A stretch of DNA of 64,000 nucleotides. It comes from CAWBFD01 sp963788115. Lineage in GTDB: Bacteria; Actinomycetota; Thermoleophilia; Solirubrobacterales; 70-9. The position numbers and the translations under genes are program-made. Below, in pieces: positions 36,277 through 45,431 of this stretch; position 1 is the first letter of the stretch; each line of letters opens with the position of its first letter. The DNA is taken from assembly GCA_963788115.1 (NCBI GenBank), contig CAWBFD010000004.1:248001-312000 (forward strand). The letters run 5' to 3'. The notes under the pieces are model-generated. The model was not told the origin of the DNA. It was given only the letters and a program-made list of their open reading frames with translations, and did no database searches.

Positions 36277-36739
36277 GCAACCGACCACCGAGAGCGCGGC
36301 CCAGGACGGGCTCACGATCACGCGCGTCTTCGACGCGCCGCGCGAGCGCGTCTGGCAGGAGTGGACCGAGCCCGAGCGCTTCGCGGACTGGTTTGGGGGC
36401 AGCCAATCCGAGGTGCCCCTGTCGAGCGTCTCGATGGACGTCCGGCCGGGAGGCACCTTGCGCGCGACGATGTTCACCGGCTCCGCCCGCCGCGAGAGCC
36501 GCTGGAAGGGCGAGTACCAGGAGGTGGTTGCCCCGCAGCGCCTCGTCTTCACGATCTCGGACCGGCCGGATGAGGACCTGTACGAGCTTGTGACCGTCGT
36601 CCTCAACGACCTCGGCGACGGCCGCACCGAGATGCTCCTCCAGCAGCGCGGACACATGACGCCCGAGCAGTACGAACGCGCTGGGCAGGGCTGGGGGACC
36701 TTCTTCGACCGCATCGCCGAGCGCCTGGCCGAGATCTGA
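36269..36739 (+). CDS. SRPBCC / AHSA1-like protein
   Basis: This 156-residue protein has the START-like hydrophobic-cavity fold: LTITRVFDAPRERVWQEWTEPERFADWFG at the N-terminus and GWGTFFDRIAERL at the C-terminus. It is the usual partner of ArsR-type regulators in actinobacteria. I chose the ATG at 36269, which overlaps the regulator gene by 8 bp. The ligand is unknown. Confidence 0.9.
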   Translation: MDEQPTTESAAQDGLTITRVFDAPRERVWQEWTEPERFADWFGGSQSEVPLSSVSMDVRPGGTLRATMFTGSARRESRWKGEYQEVVAPQRLVFTISDRPDEDLYELVTVVLNDLGDGRTEMLLQQRGHMTPEQYERAGQGWGTFFDRIAERLAEI

Positions 36740-36758
36740 CGGACGTCGCGTTGACGGT

Positions 36759-37190
36759 CTACTGCTCGGGATGGATGACGAGCATCGCGACGCGGGAATG
36801 GAAGTGCACATACGCGCCGACGCTGCCGAGCACGTTGGTGGCCACCCGCCCCAGCCCGCGCGAGCCCATCACCAGCAGATCGTGGTTGCCCTCCTGAATC
36901 CGCTTGACGATCTCCTCACCGACGTGGCCATGCCTGAGCACCGAGGTCACGGGAAGATCGCTTGGCATCGACTCGACCGCTTCCCGTAGGAGCTTCTCGG
37001 TCTCGGTCTCCGCCTCCTGTTCCAGGGCCTCGACGTCCACCCCGGCTCGATAGGCGAAGCCGGGGATCTCCGGCGCGACCGAGATGATCGTCAGCCGCGC
37101 GTTGAGCGCCTCCGCCAGGTCTCGGGCCTCCTCGAGCGCGCGGGCGGCGGTCGGCGACGTGTCGAGCGCGACGAGGATGTTGTGGAACAC
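36759..37190 (-). CDS. universal stress protein (UspA family)
   Basis: This 143-residue protein begins FHNILVALDTSPTAARALEEA and ends VMGSRGLGRVATNVLGSVGAYVHFHSRVAMLVI, containing the G-x2-G-x9-G-(S/T)-type ATP loop (GSRGLGRVATNVLGSV). It is a single-domain ATP-binding Usp. The GTG at 37190 fits the family start. It is convergent with the SRPBCC gene and divergent from the DUF899 gene. Confidence 0.92.
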   Translation of the reverse strand: MFHNILVALDTSPTAARALEEARDLAEALNARLTIISVAPEIPGFAYRAGVDVEALEQEAETETEKLLREAVESMPSDLPVTSVLRHGHVGEEIVKRIQEGNHDLLVMGSRGLGRVATNVLGSVGAYVHFHSRVAMLVIHPEQ

Positions 37191-37392
37191 GCGATCATTC
37201 TGTCTCGCCTGGGCGCTGGTTGGGTACGGGGGCGCTGTAGGCCGTGATCCGCTGAGTCGGTTGCCCCACGAGGCCTCTCGAGAGTGGCGAGGCAGCGATG
37301 AGTTCGGCGGGGCGCGCCGGTCTTTACCCACGGCTTCGACGGGCGGCCACCGAGCCGCCTACCCTGTGACGAACGGCCAAAGGAGGCGAACG

Positions 37393-38139
37393 ATGCCCGA
37401 GCACAAGATCGGAACCCACGAGGAATGGCAGGCGGCTCGCGATGAGCTTGCGAAGCTCGAGGCCGAGCAGGCCGAGCTCGGCCAAAAAGTGACCGAGCAG
37501 CGGCGTCAGCTTCCCTGGGTTGCAGTGGAGAAGGAGTACCGGTTCGACACCGAGGACGGGAAGAAAACGCTCGCCGAGCTCTTCGACGGGCGCTCGCAGC
37601 TCCTTGCCTACAACATCATGTTCGGCCCCGATTACGAGGTCGGCGCCTGCCCCGGGTGCACGAACATGGGGGACGAGCTCGACGCCACGCGCGTGCATCT
37701 GAACCACCGCGACGTGACGCTGATCTGCTTCTCGCGCGCGCCGATCGATCGGCTCACCGCCTACAAGGAGCGGATGGGGTGGCAATTCCCCTACGTCTCG
37801 ACCAATGGGACGGAGTTTCCGTTCGACTTCGGGCTCGCCCTCACGCCCGAGCAAGCGCAGGAGATCCCCGAGGTCCAGGAGATGATCGATAGTCCCCCCG
37901 GGTGGCTCGAGGACTGGGGGCGGCAGGTCGGAGCCACGCTCGAAGACGGCCTGCGCGAGGGCCCGGGTTTCATCGCCTTCGCGCGCGACAACGGCAGCGT
38001 CTACCACACCTACACGGTGATGGCACCCGATCCGTTCGTCGCGCCGTACCACTCGTTCCTGCTCTCCCGGACGGCGAAGCCTGAGGAGGAGGAGCCCCGC
38101 GCCTGGCGCAAGGACGAGTACCCGGACGGGTCGCGGTAG
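37393..38139 (+). CDS. DUF899 family thioredoxin-like protein
   Basis: This 248-residue protein shows DUF899 marks: LPWVAVEKEYRFDTEDGKKTLAELFDG, FGPDYEVGACPGCTNMGDE with a CxGC-type site, HLNHRDVTLICFSRAPIDRL, and FARDNGSVYHTYTVMAPD. The N-terminal 45 residues form a charged helix. The family resembles thioredoxin/peroxiredoxin folds but its activity is not established to my knowledge. AGGAGG lies 6 nt upstream of the ATG. Confidence 0.87.
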   Translation: MPEHKIGTHEEWQAARDELAKLEAEQAELGQKVTEQRRQLPWVAVEKEYRFDTEDGKKTLAELFDGRSQLLAYNIMFGPDYEVGACPGCTNMGDELDATRVHLNHRDVTLICFSRAPIDRLTAYKERMGWQFPYVSTNGTEFPFDFGLALTPEQAQEIPEVQEMIDSPPGWLEDWGRQVGATLEDGLREGPGFIAFARDNGSVYHTYTVMAPDPFVAPYHSFLLSRTAKPEEEEPRAWRKDEYPDGSR

Positions 38140-38160
38140 CGCGCGATCGTTACGGCGCGA

Positions 38161-38727
38161 TCAGCGCACACGGTCGGGCCGATCTGGATAGACGTCGTCG
38201 ATGGTGAACAGGGCGTGGAACGGGGCGGCGGCCGCTGCCGCGATAGCGTCGCCTCCGCCGGCGAGCCGGTCCACGACACAGAGCGCCGCCGCGATCTCGA
38301 GGCCCTCCTCACGCATGCGCTCGATCGCGGCCACGGTCGAGCCGCCCGTGGTCACCGTATCCTCGACCACCAGGCAGCGGGCGCCGGGCTCGACCGGCCC
38401 CTCCACCCAGCGCTGCAAACCGTGCTGCTTTCGCTCCTTGCGAACGAAGTAGCCGACGAGCCCGTCGCCGCCGGGGACCGCGATCGCCGCGCAGGCGAGC
38501 GGGATCGCTGCCATCACCGGCCCTCCGACCGCCGTCGCGCCGGCCTCGGCGGCGGCGGCTGCGATCAGCTCGCCCGCTGACCTGAACCCGGCAGGGCGCA
38601 GGAGCGTCCGGCGGGCGTCCACGTAGTAGTCCGCGCGATCGCCCGAGCTGAGCGTCACCTCGCCGATCACGAGCGCGTGCGCGCGGAGCTCCGCGAGGAG
38701 CGTCTGCCTGGCTTCGTCCAGAATCAC
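38161..38727 (-). CDS. pyrE: orotate phosphoribosyltransferase
   Basis: This 188-residue enzyme makes OMP from orotate and PRPP in pyrimidine synthesis. It has LSSGDRADYYVDARRTLL, the mobile loop FVRKERKQHG, and the PRPP-binding CLVVEDTVTTGGS. The start appears to be GTG at 38727. The copy of the 49-bp dispersed repeat ends only 8 bp before that start and would be in its leader. No other pyr genes are nearby. Confidence 0.92.
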   Translation of the reverse strand: MILDEARQTLLAELRAHALVIGEVTLSSGDRADYYVDARRTLLRPAGFRSAGELIAAAAAEAGATAVGGPVMAAIPLACAAIAVPGGDGLVGYFVRKERKQHGLQRWVEGPVEPGARCLVVEDTVTTGGSTVAAIERMREEGLEIAAALCVVDRLAGGGDAIAAAAAAPFHALFTIDDVYPDRPDRVR

Positions 38728-38735
38728 TGAAACAT

Positions 38736-38784
38736 CACCAGCCTCACCCGTCGCAATCGGGCTTCGCCCTCTGCTCCGGGTCAG
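38736..38784. repeat. 49-bp dispersed repeat, copy 1 (pyrE leader)
   Basis: These 49 bp are identical to 42426-42474 (55 with two mismatches if extended leftward). They contain a perfect small hairpin GGGCTTCGCCC and an outer ACCCG/CGGGT pair. They lie between pyrE and the L,D-transpeptidase gene. Confidence 0.92.
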
Positions 38785-38796
38785 ATGCCTTGGCGC

Positions 38797-39885
38797 TCAA
38801 CCGTGGACGTAAATCGACATCCCGAGCTCGATCCAGTTGTAGATGAATATCGAGTCGGGAATCGGGTTGCGGACGCAGCCGTGGCTCGCGGGGTAGTTCG
38901 GGACCGAGTGGTAGCCGTGGGTCGCGTACCCGCCGACGAAGTAGACGGAGTAGTACATACCGACCGCATTGAACCCCGGCTGGCGGCGATAGAAGTGGTA
39001 ATGGCCGCGTACGGTGGGGGTCGCCGGAGCCCCCGTGGAGACGTGGTAGGTGTACTGGGCCTTGCCCCCGGAGATCAGCGCCATCACCTGGCGCGAGATG
39101 TCGACCTCGACATGTCGGCCGGCGTCCGGGTGGGCCGGCTTGAACTCGCCCTGCCTGCCCGCCAGCGCCCTGAAGATCGACGCCGGTGCGCTGGTCGTCC
39201 GCTCCAGCCCGTTGGTCTTGCGGAACGCGAGCACGGCGCGACGGGTGGCGTCGTTGTAGTCGTCCCCGTTGGGGGCGTTCCTGTAGCCGTTCTCGTTGAG
39301 GAGGTCGTTGAAGAGCTCGACCAGGCGGCCGGAGCCGCCGCTCAGCGACGGATACTGGAGGCTGAAGGTCCGGTAGTCACCGTCGCGGTCGAGGCGGCGG
39401 CTCGCCTTGTGAACGGCCTTCCCGATGTAGCGCCCCGGCCTGACCACGCGCGGCCCCCTCATCACCAGCAGGCCCTTCTTGGTCCCGGGGATGCGGTGGC
39501 GCACCTTCTTGACCTTGCTCATGATCGTGTGGTCGCCCCGCCTCAGGTACAGCTTCACCCGCTGTCCGCGGATGAACGGATGGATCACGGCGGTGACCAC
39601 CGCGTGGCTTGCGACCTGGAGCCGGTGGTCGGTGGAGGCGCCGCGGACGCTCACCCGTACGACGGCCTTCCGCCTGGGCCTGCGCCCCGCGGCCCGGGCT
39701 TCGGCGACGCTCGCGGCACCCTCGGCCTCGGCGGCGGGGGCGGTGGGCGAGGCGGGCGTCTCCGGGGTCGCCTGCGCGGGATCACCCGCGGCGCCCTCGT
39801 CCTGCCCGTACGCGGCCACCGGAAGTGCGAGGACCGCGATCACAAGTCCTCCCGCCAGCACCGACCCTGGCCGCGAACAGTTCAC
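38797..39885 (-). CDS. L,D-transpeptidase (YkuD) with a peptidoglycan-binding domain
   Basis: This 362-residue exported protein has a signal peptide (about 1-27), an Ala/Pro/Glu-rich linker, a region with beta-strand repeats (about 70-170), a peptidoglycan-binding-like domain (YNDATRRAVLAFRKTNGL), and the YkuD catalytic domain ending YATHGYHSVPNYPASHGCVR with His and Cys in the expected order. It forms 3-3 cross-links or attaches proteins to the wall. Confidence 0.92.
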   Translation of the reverse strand: MNCSRPGSVLAGGLVIAVLALPVAAYGQDEGAAGDPAQATPETPASPTAPAAEAEGAASVAEARAAGRRPRRKAVVRVSVRGASTDHRLQVASHAVVTAVIHPFIRGQRVKLYLRRGDHTIMSKVKKVRHRIPGTKKGLLVMRGPRVVRPGRYIGKAVHKASRRLDRDGDYRTFSLQYPSLSGGSGRLVELFNDLLNENGYRNAPNGDDYNDATRRAVLAFRKTNGLERTTSAPASIFRALAGRQGEFKPAHPDAGRHVEVDISRQVMALISGGKAQYTYHVSTGAPATPTVRGHYHFYRRQPGFNAVGMYYSVYFVGGYATHGYHSVPNYPASHGCVRNPIPDSIFIYNWIELGMSIYVHG

Positions 39886-39956
39886 CGCGGTGATTCTCTC
39901 ACGGAACGAGTCGTCGCCTCACCGCGCGGACTGGAGCCGCAAAGAGAATCGCGCGA

Positions 39957-41642
39957 TCACTGAGTCAGGATGCCGAATGCGAGCGCGTTGTTGATCGCGT
40001 GGACGACGATCGCGGGCCAGATCGAGCCGGTCCGTTCGTACAGCCAGGCCAGCGCCACCCCGAAGATCGAGAGCTGCAGCACGACCCCCCAGCTGGCCGG
40101 ACCCGTGAAGTGGAACACGCCCCAGACCACCGACGAGGCCACCGCCGCGACGACCCACGGCATCGCCCGGCGCAGGCCGCCGAAGGCGAAACCCCGGAAG
40201 AAGATCTCCTCGCTGATCGGCGCCGCGACCACGATCAAGAGCAGCGACGCGAGGTCGCCCACCTCGCTTTCGCCGAAGCCGAGGTCGCGGGTTACGTCGT
40301 CCTGCTGAGGCTCGATCAGTACGGCCAGCACCGCCGCGCAGGCGATGTAGGCGATGTAGGCGAGCGCGGCCAGCTTCCACGGCGAGCGCACCCAACGGCG
40401 CAGCCCGAGGTCCGACCCGGACGCGAAGCGAGCCAGAGGGCTCGCGAGCGAGAACGCCACCAGTGCCAGCGTCAAGGCGAGGAGCAGCTGAAGCAGGATC
40501 CGGGCGGCTAGCGATTGGCGTGCCTCGAACTCCGCGATGGTGTCCAGGCTGCCGTCGCTCTCGAACCTGAGGACCTCGACCCGCCCGCTCCCCTCGGTGG
40601 ACCCAACGGCCAGGTCGGAGCGCTCGTCGAAGAGCTCGGTGACCGCCAGCGAGCGTGGCTCGTCGACCGGATCGATCGCCCGCTCGATGTGAAGGCCCCG
40701 GCCGGCGTCCCAGCGCAGGATCTGCACGTCGTCCTCGAGGGTGATCGCAAAGGCGCGGTTGCCCTCCCCGGCGTCGCCGAGCGCGAGCGAGCTGACCGCC
40801 TCGCGGACGCCCTTGGCGCCGGCCATGCGCAGGCCGTCGGGCCCGGACAGATAGGGAACGAGCTGTCCGGCGCCGACGAGCAGATCGGACCGCGGGTCGG
40901 GGTCGATGCGCCCGATTGCGAGTGCCTCGGGCGCCGCAGGCAGATCGCTGAGCCGGTCCAGTGGGTCGGCTCCACCGCCGGGGCCGAACAGGGCCACCTC
41001 ACGGTCGAGGGTGCCGACCGCCACCACCGGCTGGTCGAATCCCGGAAGCTCCCCGATCGCAAGCGAGCGAACCTGACTCTCCAGCGCAAGCGACGGCGCG
41101 GAGCGGAACTCGCCGTCCTCGTACCGGAGCATCTCGACCGTCTCCCGGTTCGAATTGGCGACGGCGAGCGCAACGCCCGCGCCCCCGGCGAGCCGCCCGG
41201 CCGCGAGCAAGTCGGCCCCGGCCACCACGTCGACGCTGGACTCCTTGCGCAGATCGTCGCTTCCCTCGGCCTCCAGCACCCAGACCTCGTCCACCTCGGA
41301 GTTGAGCGCGAAGAGGGTCGGCTCGTCGGTAGAGCCGGCCGGCGCCCCGGCGATCGCGACCGGCTGCAGCTCGGGCGCCGGGTCGATCGCAAGCACGATC
41401 CCTCCCTCGATCAGGGCCAGCGTGACCAGGGCGAGGATGCCGGCGACGACGCGCGATGGGCCCCATGCCCGTTCGCCCGGCGGCGCCGGGGCGCCGGGAG
41501 GCTGCCCCGCCGGGGGTTCGCCTCCGGGAGGTGTGCCGGTGGCGTCCTGATCGGTGACCGTCGGCTCGCTCACGCCGGAGGATGGTGCCTGATCGCGATC
41601 CCGCGCCGGCGTGGGAGCGCCGTCAGGCGCGAACGAAGCCAC
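39957..41642 (-). CDS. beta-propeller-like extracytoplasmic domain fused to a CPBP membrane protease
   Basis: This 561-residue protein has a Pro/Gly-rich cytosolic N-terminus, one transmembrane helix (about 65-87), and then about 260 residues of repeated strand motifs (SLAIGELPGFDQPVVAVG, ALAIGRIDPDPRSDLLVG, SLAVTELFDERSDLAVG) like FG-GAP/VCBS propeller blades. The C-terminal CPBP/Abi domain has EEIFFRG, FHFTG and the terminal HAINN. CPBP enzymes are glutamic membrane proteases related to Rce1. GTG 41642 overlaps the upstream HAD gene by 20 bp; GTG 41573 is an alternative start. Confidence 0.82.
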   Translation of the reverse strand: MASFAPDGAPTPARDRDQAPSSGVSEPTVTDQDATGTPPGGEPPAGQPPGAPAPPGERAWGPSRVVAGILALVTLALIEGGIVLAIDPAPELQPVAIAGAPAGSTDEPTLFALNSEVDEVWVLEAEGSDDLRKESSVDVVAGADLLAAGRLAGGAGVALAVANSNRETVEMLRYEDGEFRSAPSLALESQVRSLAIGELPGFDQPVVAVGTLDREVALFGPGGGADPLDRLSDLPAAPEALAIGRIDPDPRSDLLVGAGQLVPYLSGPDGLRMAGAKGVREAVSSLALGDAGEGNRAFAITLEDDVQILRWDAGRGLHIERAIDPVDEPRSLAVTELFDERSDLAVGSTEGSGRVEVLRFESDGSLDTIAEFEARQSLAARILLQLLLALTLALVAFSLASPLARFASGSDLGLRRWVRSPWKLAALAYIAYIACAAVLAVLIEPQQDDVTRDLGFGESEVGDLASLLLIVVAAPISEEIFFRGFAFGGLRRAMPWVVAAVASSVVWGVFHFTGPASWGVVLQLSIFGVALAWLYERTGSIWPAIVVHAINNALAFGILTQ

Positions 41643-42267
41643 TTACCTCGCCCAGGGAAGCGATGTCACCCTCGCCGTCTCGATCGAGCAGAAGGGCCGG
41701 GATCCCGGCGGCTTCCGCGGCGGCGACGTCCTCCTCCGCGGTGTCCCCGACGTGGAGCGCCTCCGCCGGCTCGCAGCGGGCGAGCGCCAGCGCGGGGGAG
41801 AAGATCGCGGGATCGGGCTTCCGCACACCCGCCGCGGCCGAGGTCACCACGCCGTCGAGCGCTCCGCCGAGCCCGCAGCGCTCGAGCACCGCCCGGAGCG
41901 AGACGTCCCAGTTGGAGACGCAGACGAGGGCGAGACCGCGCCGGCGGAGCTCGGCCAGCGCGGGCGGGGCATCGGCGAACGCCCGGAAGCGGATGGAGGC
42001 CATCATCGTCTCCACCGGCACCTCGCGCCCGAGCTCGCGCGAGAGCACCGCGGCGCAGCGCTCGCGCAGCGCCGCCAGGGAGTCTGCGTCGCGGCCCTCG
42101 TGGCTATGCCGCCTGTAGTACGCCATCTCGGCTCGAACGGCCCGCACCAACGTCTCGTCGGGCTCGATCCGAAGCTCCTTGGCCAGGTGGGGCCAGGGGG
42201 GCTCGAGCTCGACGAGGGTGCCCAGAGCGTCGAGAAACACGGCGCGCGTGCGGGACGGAGCGCCCAT
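41623..42267 (-). CDS. HAD superfamily hydrolase
   Basis: This 214-residue protein has motif I FLDALGTLVEL (nucleophile Asp; the second Asp of DxDGT is replaced by Leu, as in haloacid-dehalogenase-type members), motif II VCVSNWD, motif III Lys in AGVRKPDPAIF and motif IV HVGDTAEEDVAAAEAAG. The likely activity is phosphatase or dehalogenase-like. I chose the ATG at 42267 at the family start. It is followed by and overlaps the propeller/CPBP gene. Confidence 0.88.
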   Translation of the reverse strand: MGAPSRTRAVFLDALGTLVELEPPWPHLAKELRIEPDETLVRAVRAEMAYYRRHSHEGRDADSLAALRERCAAVLSRELGREVPVETMMASIRFRAFADAPPALAELRRRGLALVCVSNWDVSLRAVLERCGLGGALDGVVTSAAAGVRKPDPAIFSPALALARCEPAEALHVGDTAEEDVAAAEAAGIPALLLDRDGEGDIASLGEVSGFVRA

Positions 42268-42425
42268 GTGACGGGTTCCCTGTTTGCCAGCGCTCATCCG
42301 GGGCATTCTCTCGTTGGGGTGCAGCAGTCCCCGGCTGCGCCCCCTTTTCTTGTCTTCGCGAGGCACCAGACCGCTTGATCACGGAGGAAACGCCAGCGCA
42401 GAAGGCGAAACTATCCCTTAAACGA

Positions 42426-42474
42426 CACCAGCCTCACCCGTCGCAATCGGGCTTCGCCCTCTGCTCCGGGTCAG
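42426..42474. repeat. 49-bp dispersed repeat, copy 2 (before mscS)
   Basis: Identical to 38736-38784. It lies in the divergent region between the HAD gene and mscS, ending 10 bp before the mscS ATG. Confidence 0.92.
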
Positions 42475-42484
42475 GCACCAAAGC

Positions 42485-43258
42485 ATGGACCAGAGCTTCT
42501 GGGAGCAGAACGGTGACTGGATCTCGGCTGCGATCACGATGGCGATCGCGTTCGCAATCGCCTTCCTGATCGACCGCTTCGTCATCCAGCATGCGGTGAC
42601 GCACGCCCGGCGGGTGAGCGACCTGACCGTCTCACGTGCCGCGGCGACGAGGCTGCGGGTGATCCGCCGACTCGTGTTCGTGGCGATCATCCTCGTCGGC
42701 GCCGCGATCGCGCTGAGCCAGTTCAACAGGCTCGACCGCCTCGCCACAGGGCTGCTCGCCTCGAGCGCGGTCATCGGGCTCATCATCGGGTTCGCCGCTC
42801 GCGCCGTGCTGGCCAACCCGATCGCCGGGATCATGCTCGCGATCACGCAACCGATCCGGATCGGCGACACGATCACGATCGAGGAGGAGACCGGCCAGGT
42901 CGACGATCTCACTCTCTCTCACACCTACATCGACACCGGCGACGGGCGGCTGATGGTGGTTCCCAACGAGCAGGTGGCGACCAGTGTCCTCTTCAACCGG
43001 TCCACGGGCGATCGCGCGGCGCCGGCGATGGCTTCCGTGTGGCTGCCGTCCGAAGCGAACCTGGGCCGGGCCCGGCGCGCGCTCACCGACCTCGAGCTCA
43101 GCGAGATCAGCGTTGCGGAGATCACCCCCGAAGGGGTTCGGCTGGAGCTCCAGGGCAAACGGGATCCGACCCGGACCCTGATGACCGGCGAGGAGGCGGC
43201 GCTCCGGGAGCGCGCCCATGAGCTCCTGCGCGAGGCGGGCCTCCTGGCGGCCGCGTGA
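42485..43258 (+). CDS. small-conductance mechanosensitive channel (MscS family)
   Basis: This 257-residue protein has three hydrophobic segments in the first 110 residues, a pore-lining Gly/Ala helix (LLASSAVIGLIIGFAARAVLANPIAGIMLAI), and the beta domain with PIRIGDTITIEEETGQVDDL and TYIDTGDGRLMVVPNEQVATSVLFN. It acts as an osmotic safety valve in the membrane. Confidence 0.93.
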   Translation: MDQSFWEQNGDWISAAITMAIAFAIAFLIDRFVIQHAVTHARRVSDLTVSRAAATRLRVIRRLVFVAIILVGAAIALSQFNRLDRLATGLLASSAVIGLIIGFAARAVLANPIAGIMLAITQPIRIGDTITIEEETGQVDDLTLSHTYIDTGDGRLMVVPNEQVATSVLFNRSTGDRAAPAMASVWLPSEANLGRARRALTDLELSEISVAEITPEGVRLELQGKRDPTRTLMTGEEAALRERAHELLREAGLLAAA

Positions 43259-43291
43259 CCGGCGTCTGTACCCTTCCGCGGTGAACCGCAG

Positions 43292-45370
43292 ATGACCCAG
43301 CGAGCACGCAAGAGCCGGCGGCGCTCGCGGGGGTCGGCCGGCAAGAAGATCCTCCTCGGCTTCGGAGTCGTCGTGCTCATCCTGGTGGTGGGGGTGGCGA
43401 GCGTCGGGGCTTGGGTCCTCAACGTCTGGAACTCGGCCCCCTCGATCGACACGCTGAAGCCCATCGACCAGGGCGAGACGTCGTCCATCTACGCGGCCGA
43501 CGGATCGCTCCTCGGCTACATCGAGGACGACGTGATCCGCGAGCCGGTCGACCTGAAGGAGATCCCGAAGTCGCTCCGCCAGGCGACCGTGGCGATCGAG
43601 GATGAGGGCTTCTTCGAGCACGACGGCGTCGACTACGAGGCGATCGTCCGGGCGGCCGTCGAGAACGTGGAGGCCGGGGAGATTCGCCAGGGCGGGTCGA
43701 CCATCACCCAGCAGTTGGTCCGCAACCTCTACATCGCGGATCCCGACGACACGATCGAGCGCAAGATCCGAGAGGCGAAGCTGGCGACCGAGCTCGAGGA
43801 GGAGCGCACGAAGGGCTGGATCCTCAAGCAGTATCTGAACACGTCGCCGTACGGGACGAACAACGGGCGCACGGCCGTCGGCGTCGAGGCCGCCTCGCAG
43901 GTCTACTTCTCCAAGCACGTCTCCGACCTCAACCTGTGGGAGGCGGCTCTGATCGCGGGCATGCCCCAGGCTCCCTCCGAGTACAACCCGCTCCTGAGCC
44001 CGGGCGCGGCAAAGGCCCGCCGCAACCAGGTCTTGCGCCGGATGTACGCCGAGGGGTACATCACGCGCCACCAGAAGCGGAATGCGGTGAGGCGAGGGTT
44101 CGGCCTCGACCGCGGCTACAAGTACGAGACGATCCGGGAGCCCTATTTCTTCGCCTACGTCGAGCAGGAGCTGCTCGACCGCTACGGCGTCAACACCGTG
44201 CGCCAGGGCGGGCTCGAGGTTCACACGACGATTCAGCCGGGGCTCCAGACCGCCGCCACGACCGCTGTGCAGAACGGCGTCGCCCCACTGGGGGGTCCGG
44301 CCGGGGCGCTCGTCGCCACGGACGTCACGAACGGCAACATCCTGGCGATGGCATCCTCGGCGAGCTTCGAGTCGTTCCAGTACAACCTCGCCGCGCAGGG
44401 CCACCGCCAGCCGGGGTCTTCGTTCAAGCCGTTCGCGCTCGCGACCGCGATCAAGCAGGGGATCGATCCGGACTCTACGTATTACAGCGGCCAGAGCCCG
44501 GTTTCCCTCGATATCGGCGCCGAAGAGCCCTGGGAGGTGAACAACTCGAGCGAGGCGTCGTCGGGAACGCTGAGCCTGACCTCGGCGACCACCAACTCGA
44601 CCAACGTCGTCTACGCTCAGCTCGGGCTCGACGTCGGCCCCGAGAACGTCGCTGAAACGGCCCACGAGCTCGGGATCGAGAGCCCGCTCGACGGATATCC
44701 GGCGGAGGTGATCGGCGGGCTGACGGTCGGGGTGTCCCCACTCGACATGTCGAACGCGTATGCGACCTTCGCCAACGGGGGCGTCCACCATCCCGCCACC
44801 GCAATCGCCACGGTCGAGTTCCCGAACGGGGACGTCGATGAGCCCGACACCGAGGACAACCGCGCACTGACCGAGGGGGAGGCCTACGAGGTGACCCGGA
44901 TCCTGGAGACGGTCGTCGACAGCGGCACCGGCACCGCCGCCGACTACGGCTGCTCCGACCTCGCCGGCAAGACCGGCACCACGGACGAGAACACCGATGC
45001 CTGGTTCATCGGCTACACCCCGAACATCTCCACCGCGGTCTGGGTCGGGTATCCGAACGACCGCACGTCCTTGGGATCGTCGGCGTTCGGCGGCACCTAC
45101 TCGGCCCCCATATGGAACGAGTTCATGTCGCAGGCGGATCCGTCATGTGACTCGTTCCCGGTGCCGGACGACATGCCCGATCTCTCCTCGTATACGAGCG
45201 AGCACACCGCCTCGCCCGAGCCGGAGGGCTACGACTCCGACTCCTACGGTGCGCCCGCGCCTACCGACGCCGGCACGGACACCGACCCCAGCACGGACGA
45301 CGGCGCGGACACCGGCGCCTACAACACGGAGCAGTTCCAGGCGGGCGCGGACCCCGCCGGGGGCGATTAA
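43292..45370 (+). CDS. class A penicillin-binding protein (transglycosylase/transpeptidase)
   Basis: This 692-residue bifunctional peptidoglycan synthase has a basic cytosolic tail, one transmembrane helix (about 20-43), a GT51 domain (EDEGFFEHDGVDYEAI, QGGSTITQQLVRNLY, KQYLNTSPYG) and a transpeptidase domain with SxxK in GSSFKPF, SxN-type region in TTNSTNVV and KTGTT. A Pro/Asp/Thr-rich tail of about 60 residues ends the protein. Confidence 0.95.
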   Translation: MTQRARKSRRRSRGSAGKKILLGFGVVVLILVVGVASVGAWVLNVWNSAPSIDTLKPIDQGETSSIYAADGSLLGYIEDDVIREPVDLKEIPKSLRQATVAIEDEGFFEHDGVDYEAIVRAAVENVEAGEIRQGGSTITQQLVRNLYIADPDDTIERKIREAKLATELEEERTKGWILKQYLNTSPYGTNNGRTAVGVEAASQVYFSKHVSDLNLWEAALIAGMPQAPSEYNPLLSPGAAKARRNQVLRRMYAEGYITRHQKRNAVRRGFGLDRGYKYETIREPYFFAYVEQELLDRYGVNTVRQGGLEVHTTIQPGLQTAATTAVQNGVAPLGGPAGALVATDVTNGNILAMASSASFESFQYNLAAQGHRQPGSSFKPFALATAIKQGIDPDSTYYSGQSPVSLDIGAEEPWEVNNSSEASSGTLSLTSATTNSTNVVYAQLGLDVGPENVAETAHELGIESPLDGYPAEVIGGLTVGVSPLDMSNAYATFANGGVHHPATAIATVEFPNGDVDEPDTEDNRALTEGEAYEVTRILETVVDSGTGTAADYGCSDLAGKTGTTDENTDAWFIGYTPNISTAVWVGYPNDRTSLGSSAFGGTYSAPIWNEFMSQADPSCDSFPVPDDMPDLSSYTSEHTASPEPEGYDSDSYGAPAPTDAGTDTDPSTDDGADTGAYNTEQFQAGADPAGGD

Positions 45371-45431
45371 TCACGCATAGCCACGGCCTCGGTAGCCGCG
45401 GCCGGGACCCGCACCAGGTTCAATTCCGCCT

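Noticed and set aside
42632..44791. Long leftward open frame (719 codons) opposite mscS and the PBP gene
   Set aside because: It is a shadow of two clear genes on the other strand. The composition is Arg/Asp/Gly/Leu-biased with no motifs.
45371..45431. Possible TPP riboswitch before thiL
   Set aside because: A stretch resembling the 3' part of the TPP aptamer is on the wrong strand and there is no CTGAGA element.
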